From Mycolicibacter icosiumassiliensis (GTDB taxonomy: Bacteria; Actinomycetota; Actinomycetes; Mycobacteriales; Mycobacteriaceae): DNA of 64,000 nt. Below the pieces are notes generated by a model. It saw only the letters and a list, made by a program, of their open reading frames with translations, did no database searches and was not told where the DNA came from. Below are positions 1-8,932 of the stretch, piece after piece. The stretch lies in NCBI RefSeq assembly GCF_900078685.2, contig NZ_LT546166.1, positions 3,010,482 to 3,074,481 on the forward strand. The letters are read 5' to 3'. Made by a program: the position numbers and the translations under genes. Within the stretch, counting starts at the first letter, position 1. Every line of letters begins with the position of its first letter.

Positions 1-476
1 GTGAAGCGGTTGGCTTCCAGGTAGCTCAGCAGCTCGACCATCGGCTGGTAGCGGCACGCTGTGTACGGCCGGCCGAGGGTGGGGTGGGTGGCGTGGGCGA
101 AGAACTCGGTGATGCGCGCCTGGTGCTCGTCGACCGTCGATCCCAGGTAGGCCGAAAAGATCGCGCCGGCAACAGATTTGATCGCCGAATCGTCGCCGTT
201 GTAGTGCTTGGTGACCGCATCGCCGAACCAGGCCAGGTCACCGGCGGCGGCGGCCTGGTACGGCTGGTCGGCGGCCAGCCCGGGATCAGCGGCGGCCTGC
301 TCGGCGAGCCGGCGCACCAGAAAGTCCAGCTGCACGTAGGCCGGCCGCTCCACCCACAGGGTGCCGTCGTTGTCGAAAACCGCGACCCGTTCCTCGGGCG
401 GCACCTCGGCGCCGGCCTTCTTCACGAAGTCCAGGATCGCAGTCTTCGTCGGCCCGTCGTTCCACGACTCGAGCAT
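1..476 (-). CDS. HAD-family hydrolase, 3' part outside window
   Basis: This gene is cut by the left window edge; 158 codons are visible. The HAD superfamily motif I is clear: residues FDNDGTLW, about 33 residues from the start, contain the nucleophilic Asp and the general acid/base Asp. The visible part begins MLESWNDGPTKTAIL. I chose ATG at 476 because GGAGGAG lies just upstream. Proteins of this family are phosphatases resembling phosphoserine phosphatase. The substrate cannot be read from the sequence. Motifs II and III lie outside the window. The gene is divergent from the small signal-peptide ORF at 648. Confidence 0.8.
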   Translation of the reverse strand, partial: MLESWNDGPTKTAILDFVKKAGAEVPPEERVAVFDNDGTLWVERPAYVQLDFLVRRLAEQAAADPGLAADQPYQAAAAGDLAWFGDAVTKHYNGDDSAIKSVAGAIFSAYLGSTVDEHQARITEFFAHATHPTLGRPYTACRYQPMVELLSYLEANRF

Positions 477-647
477 CTGCTCCTCCGCTTCCCACGTATC
501 AATTCGGCCAGGGCATCCTGCCACGGTGTCGACGATTCGGCCATCGCCCAATTCGGGCGATGCCGCAGACTGCGGGGTTCTGGCTATGGTCCGGTCTACT
601 GCCACGCGACTGCGTATCGGCGACACCCGTGAGCGGGAGGTGCGGAG

Positions 648-968
648 TTGCGATTCAGAGTGGGATGGACAGTCGTATCGGCCGGCGCCCTGGCATTGTC
701 GGCTTGCGGCGCTGAAGACCATGACTCGAAACCCTCGGATTCACCGTCGGCAGAAGCGGGGTCATCTGCGCGAAGCGGCCCGGACTGGTCTGGTGAGTTG
801 CCGGCACGGTCCGGGGCGAAACCCACACCTTCCCCGAAAGGTCTGCTGATGTCCCCCACCGAAGTGTCCAAACTGTCCCGACGCCGCACGCTGCAGGCCA
901 CCGGCCTGCTGGCACGGGGCGGCGCGGCGGCGGCCTGCTCCATGGCGGCGGCGACTGTCACCCGATGA
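648..968 (+). CDS. Short ORF with lipobox and twin-arginine-like segment, possible remnant
   Basis: The 106-aa ORF starts at TTG with a GGGAGG ribosome site just upstream. Residues 1-20 form a lipoprotein signal peptide ending in LSAC, so Cys20 would be lipidated. Residues about 77-90 read SRRRTLQATGLLA followed by a small-residue stretch, which looks like a second, Tat-type export signal. It would start at an in-frame ATG at 849 and its ORF stops at 968. No folded domain is left between or after the two signals. The second half looks like the 5' end of an exported-protein gene cut off where the ATPase island begins. The first half could be a genuine small lipoprotein. Function is unknown. 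Confidence 0.45.
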   Translation: MRFRVGWTVVSAGALALSACGAEDHDSKPSDSPSAEAGSSARSGPDWSGELPARSGAKPTPSPKGLLMSPTEVSKLSRRRTLQATGLLARGGAAAACSMAAATVTR

Positions 969-988
969 CGCGACTCATCGCAATCAAC

Positions 989-1044
989 AAAGTGTAGTTA
1001 TTATCTGCCATAAACTGTAGCGATAAAATCTCACAAACTGTAGC
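989..1044 (+). promoter_or_regulatory. Three direct repeats at 23-bp spacing before the ATPase gene
   Basis: Ten-base units AAA(G/C)TGTAG(T/C) occur at 989-998, 1012-1021 and 1035-1044. Each starts exactly 23 bp after the previous one and each is preceded by a CA-containing flank. The stretch is much richer in A+T than its surroundings. It ends 8 bp before the ATG of the DUF4143 ATPase, so it must lie in that gene's promoter or leader. Regular spacing of about two helical turns suggests repeated binding of one protein to one DNA face. The binding protein is unknown. Confidence 0.55.
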
Positions 1045-1052
1045 CTATCGGT

Positions 1053-2309
1053 ATGGAGTACCGTCCCCGCGTCACTGACCAGCTCCTGATCGAACGTCTG
1101 ACTTCCGCCGGCGCTGTTGTACTGGAAGGCCCGAAGGCGTGCGGGAAAACCTGGACCGCGCGCCAATTCGCCGCCAGCGAAGTCCTGCTCGATGTCGACT
1201 CGAATGCCCGCGACGCGCTCGACGCGGACCCCGCCCTGATCCTCGACGGAGCACCACCTCGCCTCGTCGACGAATGGCAGATCGGCGGGACCCCGCTGTG
1301 GAATCACGTGCGGCGCGCTATCGATGACCGGCAATCAGCCGGACAGTTCATCCTCACCGGCTCATCGACTCCGGCAGACGACATCACACGACATAGCGGG
1401 GCCGGACGGTTCGCCAGGATCGCAATGCGCCCGATGTCACTGTACGAGGTCGGCGATTCCACCGGCGAAATCTCTCTGGCCGGCCTCCTGGCTGGAAAGC
1501 ACACATTCTGTCCAGATCCCGGACTGGGAGTACGAGACATCATCGATCGCATCGCAGTCGGCGGCTGGCCCTCCAACCTGGGCAGCGCGAGAGACAGCGC
1601 GCTACAGCGCAACATCGACTACCTGGATCACGCACGCGAAGTCGATATTCCATCGATTTCTGGGCCGCGACGCGACCCCGAACGCCTGCGACGATTACTG
1701 ATGTCACTGGCGCGGAATACCGCGACCGAGGTGAAGATCTCTGCGCTGGCGCGGCAAACGTTGGGCGACAACGAAACAGCACTCGCTCGAAGCACTATCT
1801 ACGATTACCTGGCCGCGCTCGAACGGCTCATGCTCATTGAGGACGTGCCAGCCTGGTCGACGCACCTGCGATCCAGGGCGACGCTGCGACAAGAACCCAA
1901 ACGCCACTTCATCGATCCTTCACTTGCCGTCGCCGCACTTGCCAGCACCCCCAAACGGCTGCTCGACGATCTCGGTTTCGTCGGATTCCTGTTCGAGTCC
2001 CTCGTCGTACGGGACCTGCGAGTACTGTCGTCGCCCCTTCGCGGAACCGTTGCGCACTATCGGGACAGCAACGGCGTCGAAGCTGATGTCATCCTTCAGA
2101 TTCCCGACGGGACATGGGGAGCCTTCGAAGTGAAACTCGGCCCCGGCCGCATCGACGACGCCGCCGCGTCCCTGCTGAAGTTCGCTTCCACTATCGATAC
2201 GGCCAAAGCCGGTGAACCCGCCGTCCTCGGCGTCATCACCACGGCAACCTACGGCTACACCCGCAAAGACGGCATCCAGGTGATCCCCATCGCCGCCTTA
2301 CGTCCATGA
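1053..2309 (+). CDS. AAA-type ATP-binding protein with DUF4143 domain
   Basis: The 418-aa protein has a Walker A motif GPKACGKT at residues 26-33 and a Walker B-like VDEW near residue 73. Its C-terminal part, about 260-410, contains EADVIL followed by FEVKLG. This matches the PD-(D/E)XK-like fold seen in DUF4143 ATPases. The family resembles M. tuberculosis Rv2008c. Members are scattered, often strain-specific, and of unknown biochemical role. No toxin or antitoxin partner is visible beside it here. Base composition is somewhat less GC-rich than the dcw genes, and together with the repeats upstream this suggests acquisition by transfer. The ATG at 1053 is the only start that respects the repeat-containing leader. 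Confidence 0.85.
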   Translation: MEYRPRVTDQLLIERLTSAGAVVLEGPKACGKTWTARQFAASEVLLDVDSNARDALDADPALILDGAPPRLVDEWQIGGTPLWNHVRRAIDDRQSAGQFILTGSSTPADDITRHSGAGRFARIAMRPMSLYEVGDSTGEISLAGLLAGKHTFCPDPGLGVRDIIDRIAVGGWPSNLGSARDSALQRNIDYLDHAREVDIPSISGPRRDPERLRRLLMSLARNTATEVKISALARQTLGDNETALARSTIYDYLAALERLMLIEDVPAWSTHLRSRATLRQEPKRHFIDPSLAVAALASTPKRLLDDLGFVGFLFESLVVRDLRVLSSPLRGTVAHYRDSNGVEADVILQIPDGTWGAFEVKLGPGRIDDAAASLLKFASTIDTAKAGEPAVLGVITTATYGYTRKDGIQVIPIAALRP

Positions 2310-2641
2310 AATATACGAACCACAATTGACGAGACCAACGACCCAACTCAAAGACTGCATCAGGCTGACTCTCCGAGCGAGGTGCTGCGCGGTAGGTATC
2401 CGCGGTGGCGGGCTGACCTGCGACGTGCCGGCGGGCAGCATCTGCGTACCCCCGAACCCGCCGACAAACGGAGGCGCTGGTTCAGCCACTACGTTCATTT
2501 CGACTACGACTCGATTCAAAACGGCGTGGCAGCCCACCTGCCCAGGGTCTACGGTGGCCACCGACGCGCTCGGGGCTCACACCACACCACAGCGCGCGTC
2601 CCGATTGGTCGCTCGGCTACCCATGCCAAGGCGCGTTGACG
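2310..2641. other. Intergenic stretch with no supported gene
   Basis: The convergent interval between the ATPase and the GntR gene is 332 bp. ORFs of 85-127 aa exist in it but lack ribosome sites, have no recognisable domains and overlap each other on both strands. I see no tRNA, insertion-sequence end or strong terminator hairpin. It may hold decayed coding sequence. Confidence 0.5.
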
Positions 2642-3358
2642 TCAACCGAACGCGGTGGCGGGCAACGCCAGCGCCCGCTCTTTTGCGCCGCGGAGATGGT
2701 CCCGCATAGCGCTTTCGGCCCGTTGCGGGTCGGCATCTCTGATCGCGTCGACCACTGCGAGATGTTCGGCCAGCGAGGTTTCGCCGAGGCCTTCCGAACC
2801 GCAGAGCTGGGCGTGGCGCAGCTGGAAGCTGAAGGTCAGGATATGTAAGTTGGCAACCAATTCCGTCAGCCGTGGGTTGTCGGCGATGGCCAGGATCACC
2901 TCGTGTAGTCGTACGGCTTCATCGATCCGCTGGTTGTCACTGCCGCCAGAAGCGGCCTCGTGTTCGCGATCGATGGCCGCTGACAGCGATTCGGAATTGC
3001 CGGGTCCGGCGATGTTGAGCGCTGCCAGGCGAGCCGCAAGTCCTTCGAGGACCTCGCTGAGGTCATAGAGCTCAGCTATTTCCGCACGGGTTCGGCGGCG
3101 GATCGACGCGCCGCGATGCGGCTCAATGTGCAGCAGTCCCTCGCTGGCCAGATGGGCGAATGCCTCCCGTAGCGAGTTGCGGCTGACGCCGATCTCTGCG
3201 ACCAGGTCGGCCTCCACCAGCCGCTGACCAGGGACATAGCGGCCGACACGAATGCCTTCGCGCAGCACGGCCACGGCCTTTTGCGTGCCGGTAAGCCGAA
3301 TGCCGGAGTTACCTGCGCGCCGGCCTTCGACCGGACCGGCCTGGCCCGTGGGTCCCAT
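2642..3358 (-). CDS. GntR-family transcriptional regulator with FCD domain
   Basis: The 238-aa regulator has an N-terminal winged helix-turn-helix at about residues 25-90, including VEADLVAEIGVSRNSLREAF. The C-terminal all-helical FCD ligand domain covers about 100-230, with the conserved Asp/His metal-site pattern (DEAVRLHEVI, EHLAVVDAI, MRDHL). I chose ATG at 3358, preceded by GGAGGAGG, over an ORF start 16 codons upstream. The gene is divergent from the carboxylic acid reductase gene, and the shared 137-bp region holds a palindrome of the FCD/GntR type. It probably controls that reductase and perhaps itself in response to a small organic acid. The ligand is not predictable. Confidence 0.9.
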   Translation of the reverse strand: MGPTGQAGPVEGRRAGNSGIRLTGTQKAVAVLREGIRVGRYVPGQRLVEADLVAEIGVSRNSLREAFAHLASEGLLHIEPHRGASIRRRTRAEIAELYDLSEVLEGLAARLAALNIAGPGNSESLSAAIDREHEAASGGSDNQRIDEAVRLHEVILAIADNPRLTELVANLHILTFSFQLRHAQLCGSEGLGETSLAEHLAVVDAIRDADPQRAESAMRDHLRGAKERALALPATAFG

Positions 3359-3421
3359 CAGTTGGCCTCCTCCACCTGGTTGGTCCGCGTCGGTGGGCCA
3401 CCGCAATCACTGTACGAGAGG

Positions 3422-3450
3422 TTGATTGTCCTACAAAATCGTCCTATGAT
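3422..3450 (+). promoter_or_regulatory. Sigma-A-like promoter overlapped by GntR palindrome
   Basis: TTGATT at 3422-3427 and TATGAT at 3445-3450 are separated by exactly 17 bp, a near-consensus housekeeping promoter that would start transcription about 40 bp before the car ATG. TTGTCCTACAA at 3426-3436 is a perfect TTGT-N3-ACAA palindrome. It fits the TNGTNNNACNA operator known for FadR-type GntR regulators. It overlaps the -35 element, so a bound regulator would block polymerase. Sequence and geometry are seen; repression is inferred. Confidence 0.7.
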
Positions 3451-3495
3451 TTTATCCATCCATTGAACGTCAACTCCCATGAGAGGAGCGCGGCC

Positions 3496-6400
3496 ATGCC
3501 GACCGATACCAGAGAAGAGCAGCAGGTGCGCCGGGTAGCCGAGCTCTACGCCACTGATCAGCAGTTCGCCGATGCCCGGCCAGACGCCACGATCAGCGAT
3601 CTGGTCAAGCGGGCGGGATCACGGCTCCCGGAGATCGTTCGAACGGTGATGGAGGGGTACGCAGAACGCCCCGCGCTGGGGCAACGTGCGGTGCGCTTCG
3701 TCGAGAACCCGGCCACCGGACGGACCTCAACGGAACTGCTGCCCCGGTTCGAGACCCTCACCTATCGCCAGATGGCCGACCGCGTCGGCGCGGTGGCTGC
3801 CGCCTGGGCCGGTGATCCGATAAAGCCCGGCGACCGGGTGTGCATGGTGGGTTTCGCCAGCGTCGACTACGCGACCGTTGATCTGGCGCTGGTTTTGCTG
3901 AACGCGGTACCGGTTCCGCTGCAGGCCAACGCGGCGGTAGCCCAGCTGCGGCCGGTTGTGGCCGAAACTGAGCCGACCGTGATCGCGGCAAGCGTGGATT
4001 ACCTGTCGGTGGCTGTTGGTCTGGTGTCAACCGAGCACGCGCCGGCGCGGCTGGTCGTTTTCGACTACCACTCCCAGGTCGACGACCACCGCGAAGCGGT
4101 GGACGCGGCGCGGGCACGGTTGGCCGAGATGGGCAGCCCCGTGGTCGTCGAGCTGTTGGCTGATCTGGTGGAACGCGGCACGATGCTGCCGTCGCCGGAG
4201 ATCGAGTGCGGAGACGACGACTCGCTGGCGTTGTTGATCTACACCTCGGGTAGCACCGGGACCCCCAAAGGCGCGATGTATCAACGGGACCTGGTCGCCC
4301 TCACCTGGCTCAGTTCCAGCTGGCCGGCCACGCATGAGGAGCACGTCGCGCCCTCCATCACCTTGAACTTCAGGCCGTTGAGCCACGTTGTCGGACGGGC
4401 GATGCTCTACGGCACACTCGGCGTCGGCGGCACCGCTTACTTTGCGGCCTCACGCGATCTTTCAACTTTTTTGGAAGACCTCGCGCTGGTGCGGCCCACG
4501 CAGTTGGATTTCGTGCCGCGAGTCTGGGAGATGCTGTTCGAAGAGTTCCGCCGCGAGGTGGACGCGCGGTCTGGCCCACACCGCGACCGTGCGACCGTCG
4601 AAGCGCAGGTGATGGCCGAGCAACGCCAGAACGTGCTCGGCGGACGGTACGTAGCGGCATCGACAGGCTCGGCGCCGATGTCGGCGGACCTGAGAGCCTG
4701 GGCCGAGTCGTTCACCGGCATGCATCTCACCGACATCTTCGGGTTGACCGAGTCGGTTTTGCTGCTGATCGACGGCCGCGTACAACGCCCACCGGTGATC
4801 GACTACAAGCTGGTCGACGTCCCCGAACTGGGCTATTTCGGCAGCGACCGGCCCTTTCCGCGCGGTGAGCTGGCCGTCAAGTCGACAACTCAGTTCGCCG
4901 GCTACTACAAGCGACCAGAACTGACCGCCGCGGCGTTCGATTCGGACGGCTACTACCTGACTGGCGACATCATGGCCGAAAGAGGCCCCGATCAACTCAC
5001 CTACGTCGATCGCCGTAACAACGTCCTGAAACTCTCCCAGGGCGAATTCATCACCGTCTCGAAGCTGGAGACACTATTCAGCGGCAGCGCGCTGGTGCGC
5101 CAGATCTACATCTATGCCAACAGCGCGCGCTCGTATTCACTCGCCGTCGTCGTCCCCACCGAAGATGCGCTGAAGCAGCATGACGTGCAATCGCTCAAGC
5201 CCGCGATAACCGAGGCGCTACGCGATATCGCCAAGGCCGCCGACCTGCAGTCCTACGAACTTCCTCGCGACATCGTCGTCGAGACAACACCATTCACCGC
5301 GGCCAACGGGCTTTTGACCGACCTGGGCAAGCCGGCGCGGAAAAAAATCCAGCAGCACTATGGCGAGCGGCTGGAGCGGTTGTACGCCGATCTGGCCGAA
5401 GATCAAACCAAGAAGCTGCGCGCGCTGCGTGATGGCGCAGCCGACCGGCCATTGTCGGACACCATCAGCCAAGCCGCGGCCGCTGTGCTGGGCACGGTGG
5501 ATGTGGCTCTGCAGCCCGACGCGCATTTCACCGATCTGGGTGGAGATTCGTTGTCGGCGTTGACATTCGGAAACTTGCTGCGCGACATCTTCGGCATCGA
5601 CGTGCCGGTGGGCGTGATCGTCAGCCCGGCCAACGACCTGGCCGCCATCGCCGACTACATCGATGCCGAACGCAACGGCTCCAAGCGGCCCACCTTCGCC
5701 GCCGTGCACGGACGCGGCGCCACCGAGGTGCGCGCCCGCGACCTCACCCTGGATAAGTTCCTCGACGAGACAACCCTGCACGCCGCGCCAAGCTTGCCCA
5801 CGCCGGCGACCGAGGTGCGCACGGTGCTGTTGACCGGCGCGACCGGCTTCCTGGGCCGCTACCTGATGCTGGAGTGGCTACAGCGGATGGAAATGGTCGG
5901 CGGCACGGTGATCGCCCTGGTAAGGGCCAAAACTGACGCAGAAGCGCGGGCGCGCCTAGACCGCACCTTCGACAGTGGCGACCCGAAACTGCTGGCGCAC
6001 TACCGCAAGCTCGCCGCCGACCACCTGGAGGTCATCGCCGGCGACAAGGGCGAGGCCGACCTCGGCCTGGACCCGCAGACCTGGCGGCGGCTGGCCGACA
6101 CGGTCGATGTGATCGTCGACTCCGCCGCGCTGGTCAACCACATACTGCCCTACAGCGAGCTTTTCGGCCCCAACGCGCTGGGCACCGCGGAGCTGATCCG
6201 GATTGCGTTGACGTCCAAGCTGAAGCCCTACACCTACGTGTCGACCATCGGCGTAGGTGACCAGATCGATCCCGGCAGGTTCGTCGAGGACGCCGACATC
6301 CGGCAAATCAGCGCCACCCGCGCGATCAACGACAACTACGCCAACGGCTACGGCAACAGCAAGTGGGCCGGCGAGGTGTTACTACGCGAGGCGAACGGCC

Positions 6401-7017
6401 GGTGCGGTCTTCCGGTCTCGGTATTCCGCTGCGACATGATCCTGGCCGACACCAGCTACGCGGGGCAGCTCAACCTGCCCGACATGTTCACCCGGCTGAT
6501 GCTGAGCCTGGTGGCCACCGGCATCGCACCCGAATCGTTCTACGAACTCGACGCCGACGGCAACCGTCAACGTGCGCACTACGGCGGCCTGCCAGTCGAG
6601 TTCATCGCCGCGGCGATCTCCACGCTGGGAACGCAGATCCTGGACAGCGACAACGGCTTCCAGACCTACCACGTGACGAACCCACACGATGACGGCATCG
6701 GGCTCGACGAGTACGTCGACTGGTTGATCGACGCCGGCTACCAGATCGCGCGAGTCGCCGACTACGGCGATTGGGTACAACGCATCGAAACCGCGCTCCG
6801 GGCGCTGCCGGAGAAGCAACGCCAGGCTTCGCTGTTGCCGCTGCTGCACTACTACCAGAAGCCACAGCCGCCGATCCCCGGGTCGATGGCACCGGCCGAC
6901 CGGTTCCGTGACGCGGTGCACGAAGCAAAAGTGGGCCCGGACAATGACATCCCGCACATCGGGCAGTCAACCATCGTCAAGTACGCCACCGACCTGCAAC
7001 TGCTGGGACTGCTGTGA
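3496..7017 (+). CDS. car: Carboxylic acid reductase (adenylation-PCP-reductase)
   Basis: The 1173-aa enzyme has the length usual for mycobacterial CAR/FadD9. The N-terminal adenylation domain carries YTSGSTGTPKG near residue 250. The phosphopantetheine site is Ser685 in DLGGDSL. The C-terminal thioester reductase domain has LTGATGFLGRYL at about 777 and the catalytic Y952-x3-K956 pair. Members use ATP and NADPH to reduce carboxylic acids to aldehydes and need 4'-phosphopantetheinylation. I chose ATG at 3496, with AGAGGAG just upstream, over the longer ORF start at 3463. It is transcribed from the promoter overlapping the GntR palindrome. The native substrate is unknown; long or medium fatty acids are plausible. 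Confidence 0.95.
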   Translation: MPTDTREEQQVRRVAELYATDQQFADARPDATISDLVKRAGSRLPEIVRTVMEGYAERPALGQRAVRFVENPATGRTSTELLPRFETLTYRQMADRVGAVAAAWAGDPIKPGDRVCMVGFASVDYATVDLALVLLNAVPVPLQANAAVAQLRPVVAETEPTVIAASVDYLSVAVGLVSTEHAPARLVVFDYHSQVDDHREAVDAARARLAEMGSPVVVELLADLVERGTMLPSPEIECGDDDSLALLIYTSGSTGTPKGAMYQRDLVALTWLSSSWPATHEEHVAPSITLNFRPLSHVVGRAMLYGTLGVGGTAYFAASRDLSTFLEDLALVRPTQLDFVPRVWEMLFEEFRREVDARSGPHRDRATVEAQVMAEQRQNVLGGRYVAASTGSAPMSADLRAWAESFTGMHLTDIFGLTESVLLLIDGRVQRPPVIDYKLVDVPELGYFGSDRPFPRGELAVKSTTQFAGYYKRPELTAAAFDSDGYYLTGDIMAERGPDQLTYVDRRNNVLKLSQGEFITVSKLETLFSGSALVRQIYIYANSARSYSLAVVVPTEDALKQHDVQSLKPAITEALRDIAKAADLQSYELPRDIVVETTPFTAANGLLTDLGKPARKKIQQHYGERLERLYADLAEDQTKKLRALRDGAADRPLSDTISQAAAAVLGTVDVALQPDAHFTDLGGDSLSALTFGNLLRDIFGIDVPVGVIVSPANDLAAIADYIDAERNGSKRPTFAAVHGRGATEVRARDLTLDKFLDETTLHAAPSLPTPATEVRTVLLTGATGFLGRYLMLEWLQRMEMVGGTVIALVRAKTDAEARARLDRTFDSGDPKLLAHYRKLAADHLEVIAGDKGEADLGLDPQTWRRLADTVDVIVDSAALVNHILPYSELFGPNALGTAELIRIALTSKLKPYTYVSTIGVGDQIDPGRFVEDADIRQISATRAINDNYANGYGNSKWAGEVLLREANGRCGLPVSVFRCDMILADTSYAGQLNLPDMFTRLMLSLVATGIAPESFYELDADGNRQRAHYGGLPVEFIAAAISTLGTQILDSDNGFQTYHVTNPHDDGIGLDEYVDWLIDAGYQIARVADYGDWVQRIETALRALPEKQRQASLLPLLHYYQKPQPPIPGSMAPADRFRDAVHEAKVGPDNDIPHIGQSTIVKYATDLQLLGLL

Positions 7018-7059
7018 CGATGCCATCGATCGCGTCGCCGTCGTAGGCTGGATGGCGAG

Positions 7060-7749
7060 ATGACCCGACCAGGTGCCTTCCTACGTCATCCGGCGTCGCG
7101 CACCTTCCGAGACCGCCGCGACGCCGGCCGGGTGCTGGCGGGCTATCTGTCCACTGTGCGAGGCGCCCCGGGCCTGGTGGTCCTCGGGATGGCCCGGGGC
7201 GGGGTTCCGGTCGCCTGGGAGGTAGCGGCCGCCCTAGACGCGCCGCTGGACGTCTTCGTGGTCCGCAAGCTCGGTGCGCCGCGACAGCCCGAACTGGCGA
7301 TGGGCGCGCTGGCGGGCGGACAGGTGGTGATGAACGACCAGGTGGTCACCAGCCTCGGCATCAGCAGCGAAGCGGTGCAGTCGGTGATCGAACTCGAAGC
7401 GGCCGAGCTGCGTCGGCGGGAACGCGCGTATCGCGGGGGCCGGCAACCCACAGATCTGCACGGCCGGGTGGTGATCTTGGTCGACGACGGCATCGCGACC
7501 GGGGCGAGTGTGCTGGCGGCCGTGCGGGCCGTTCAATCGGCAGAACCGGCCTCGATCATCGTGGCGGTTCCGGTGGGTCCGCTCTCGGCATGCCGCAAGA
7601 TCGCCCAAGAGGCCGACGACGTCGTGTGCGCGGCTATGCCGACCGCGTTCGATGCCGTGGGGCAGGCTTATCTCGATTTTCACCAGGTCGACGACGACGA
7701 AGTCCGCGACCTGCTGGCCGCACCGACTACCAGCCGAGCAGCGGGCTAA
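7060..7749 (+). CDS. Phosphoribosyltransferase-family protein
   Basis: The 229-aa protein of the PRTase fold carries the PRPP-binding motif VVILVDDGIATGAS at about residues 137-150. The N-terminal MARGGVPVAWEVA hood-loop region is typical of the group. It corresponds in position to Rv2143 beside the dcw cluster but lacks that protein's longer C-terminal part. It may bind or transfer phosphoribosyl groups; the acceptor base is not evident. Its stop overlaps the stop of the convergent membrane-protein gene by 4 bp. Confidence 0.85.
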   Translation: MTRPGAFLRHPASRTFRDRRDAGRVLAGYLSTVRGAPGLVVLGMARGGVPVAWEVAAALDAPLDVFVVRKLGAPRQPELAMGALAGGQVVMNDQVVTSLGISSEAVQSVIELEAAELRRRERAYRGGRQPTDLHGRVVILVDDGIATGASVLAAVRAVQSAEPASIIVAVPVGPLSACRKIAQEADDVVCAAMPTAFDAVGQAYLDFHQVDDDEVRDLLAAPTTSRAAG

Positions 7750-8081
7750 TCGGCCGGGTGTGCGGCGGGCTCGTCGGCGGGCTCGTCGGCCGCTTCGGCC
7801 GCTTCGGCGTCGAAGTCCGCCACGTCAGCGACGTTGGAGTTCTCGATGTCAACATCGTCGTCATCGTCGTCGATGTCCTCGGACTCCTCGACGGCGTCCA
7901 CCGCAGCCTCGACCGCAGGAGTGTTCGCGCGCCGCTCCCGCAACGCGTCCACGATCAGCAGCAGCACGCCCAGCGCGCTCGCACCGATGCAGACCCACGC
8001 CACCAGCGCATTGCTGGTAACGACGGCGAATACCAATGCAGCAAGGCCGATTACCGCCAATACCAATGCAATGACCAGCAT
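7746..8081 (-). CDS. Small membrane protein with acidic tail (Rv2144c-like)
   Basis: The 111-aa protein has two hydrophobic helices at about residues 2-22 and 27-46. A strongly acidic, Ala-rich cytoplasmic tail follows with a run of six Asp. The start is preceded by GGAGGTGA, a full match to the anti-Shine-Dalgarno sequence. It lies 44 bp downstream of wag31, as in M. tuberculosis, and is probably cotranscribed with it. Conservation next to wag31 suggests an envelope or growth-pole link, but no function is known to me. Confidence 0.8.
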   Translation of the reverse strand: MLVIALVLAVIGLAALVFAVVTSNALVAWVCIGASALGVLLLIVDALRERRANTPAVEAAVDAVEESEDIDDDDDDVDIENSNVADVADFDAEAAEAADEPADEPAAHPAD

Positions 8082-8125
8082 CGAATCACCTCCAGTCCGA
8101 CCGGCGAGCTACTTGACTCCGACGG

Positions 8126-8932
8126 TCAGTTGGTGCCGCGGTTGAAATGGTTGAACCCGCCACCGTCGCCGGAGGCGCTGCTGTCGACCGGCGCCGCCGA
8201 GCCGCGCTGGCCCAACTCCTCAAGCTGAGATTCCAGATAGGTCTTGAGCCGGGTGCGGTACTCGCGCTCGAAGGTGCGCAGTTGTTCGAGGCGACCTTCC
8301 AGCACAGTGCGCTGTTGGTTGATCGTGCCCATGATCTCCGAGTGCTTGCGCTCCGCGTCGGCCTGCAGGGCGTCGGCCTTCTCCTGAGCCTGACGCAGCT
8401 GGGTCTCCGAACGGGTCTGCGCGTCGGACAGCATGGCGTCGGCCCGCTGGCGGGCTTCAGTGACCGTGGTCTCGGCGGTCTGCCGTGCCTCGGTGAGGAT
8501 CTGGTCGGCGTTGGCGCGGGCGTCGGCCATCAGTTTCTCCGACTCGGCCCGGGCGGTACCGGTCAACCGGTCGGCGGTGTCCTGGGCCAGACTCAGCACG
8601 CGCGCTGCCTTGAGGTGCTGCTCCTCGGCAGACACTTCCGAGGTCGCCGGCGCCGCGACCACAGGCTGCGGCGGCGCCACGGGCTCCGGGGTGGGCTCGT
8701 AGACCGGGATCGAGGGAATGGACTGGGCGGCGCCACCGGCACGGGCGGCGACCAGGTCCTGGTCGAGCTCGCTGACCCGCTGACGCAGGTCGGCGTTCTC
8801 CTCGATGAGACGAGTCAGCTCGGTCTCCACCAAGTCAAGGAAGGCGTCGACCTCGTCCTCGTTGTAGCCGCGCTTCCCAATCGGCGGTTTGCTGAACGCG
8901 ACGTTATGTACGTCGGCCGGTGTTAGTGGCAT
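8126..8932 (-). CDS. wag31: DivIVA-family polar growth protein Wag31
   Basis: The 268-aa protein (about 260 in M. tuberculosis) begins with the conserved membrane-binding DivIVA segment [17 protein letters not shown] and contains [14 protein letters not shown] Pro-rich linker at about 70-100 precedes a long coiled coil, about 110-240, rich in Ala, Gln and Glu. Wag31 gathers at curved cell poles and recruits the elongation machinery. I chose ATG at 8932, which follows a GAGGGGG site, over the longer ORF. In relatives yggT and sepF lie directly upstream; here a plus-strand DUF2249 gene intervenes, so wag31 must rely on its own promoter. Confidence 0.97.
   Translation of the reverse strand: MPLTPADVHNVAFSKPPIGKRGYNEDEVDAFLDLVETELTRLIEENADLRQRVSELDQDLVAARAGGAAQSIPSIPVYEPTPEPVAPPQPVVAAPATSEVSAEEQHLKAARVLSLAQDTADRLTGTARAESEKLMADARANADQILTEARQTAETTVTEARQRADAMLSDAQTRSETQLRQAQEKADALQADAERKHSEIMGTINQQRTVLEGRLEQLRTFEREYRTRLKTYLESQLEELGQRGSAAPVDSSASGDGGGFNHFNRGTN

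Noticed and set aside
2326..2709. 127-aa ORF between the ATPase and GntR genes
   Set aside because: It lacks a ribosome site, overlaps the GntR 3' end and has no recognisable sequence. It could be decayed DNA but not a supported gene.
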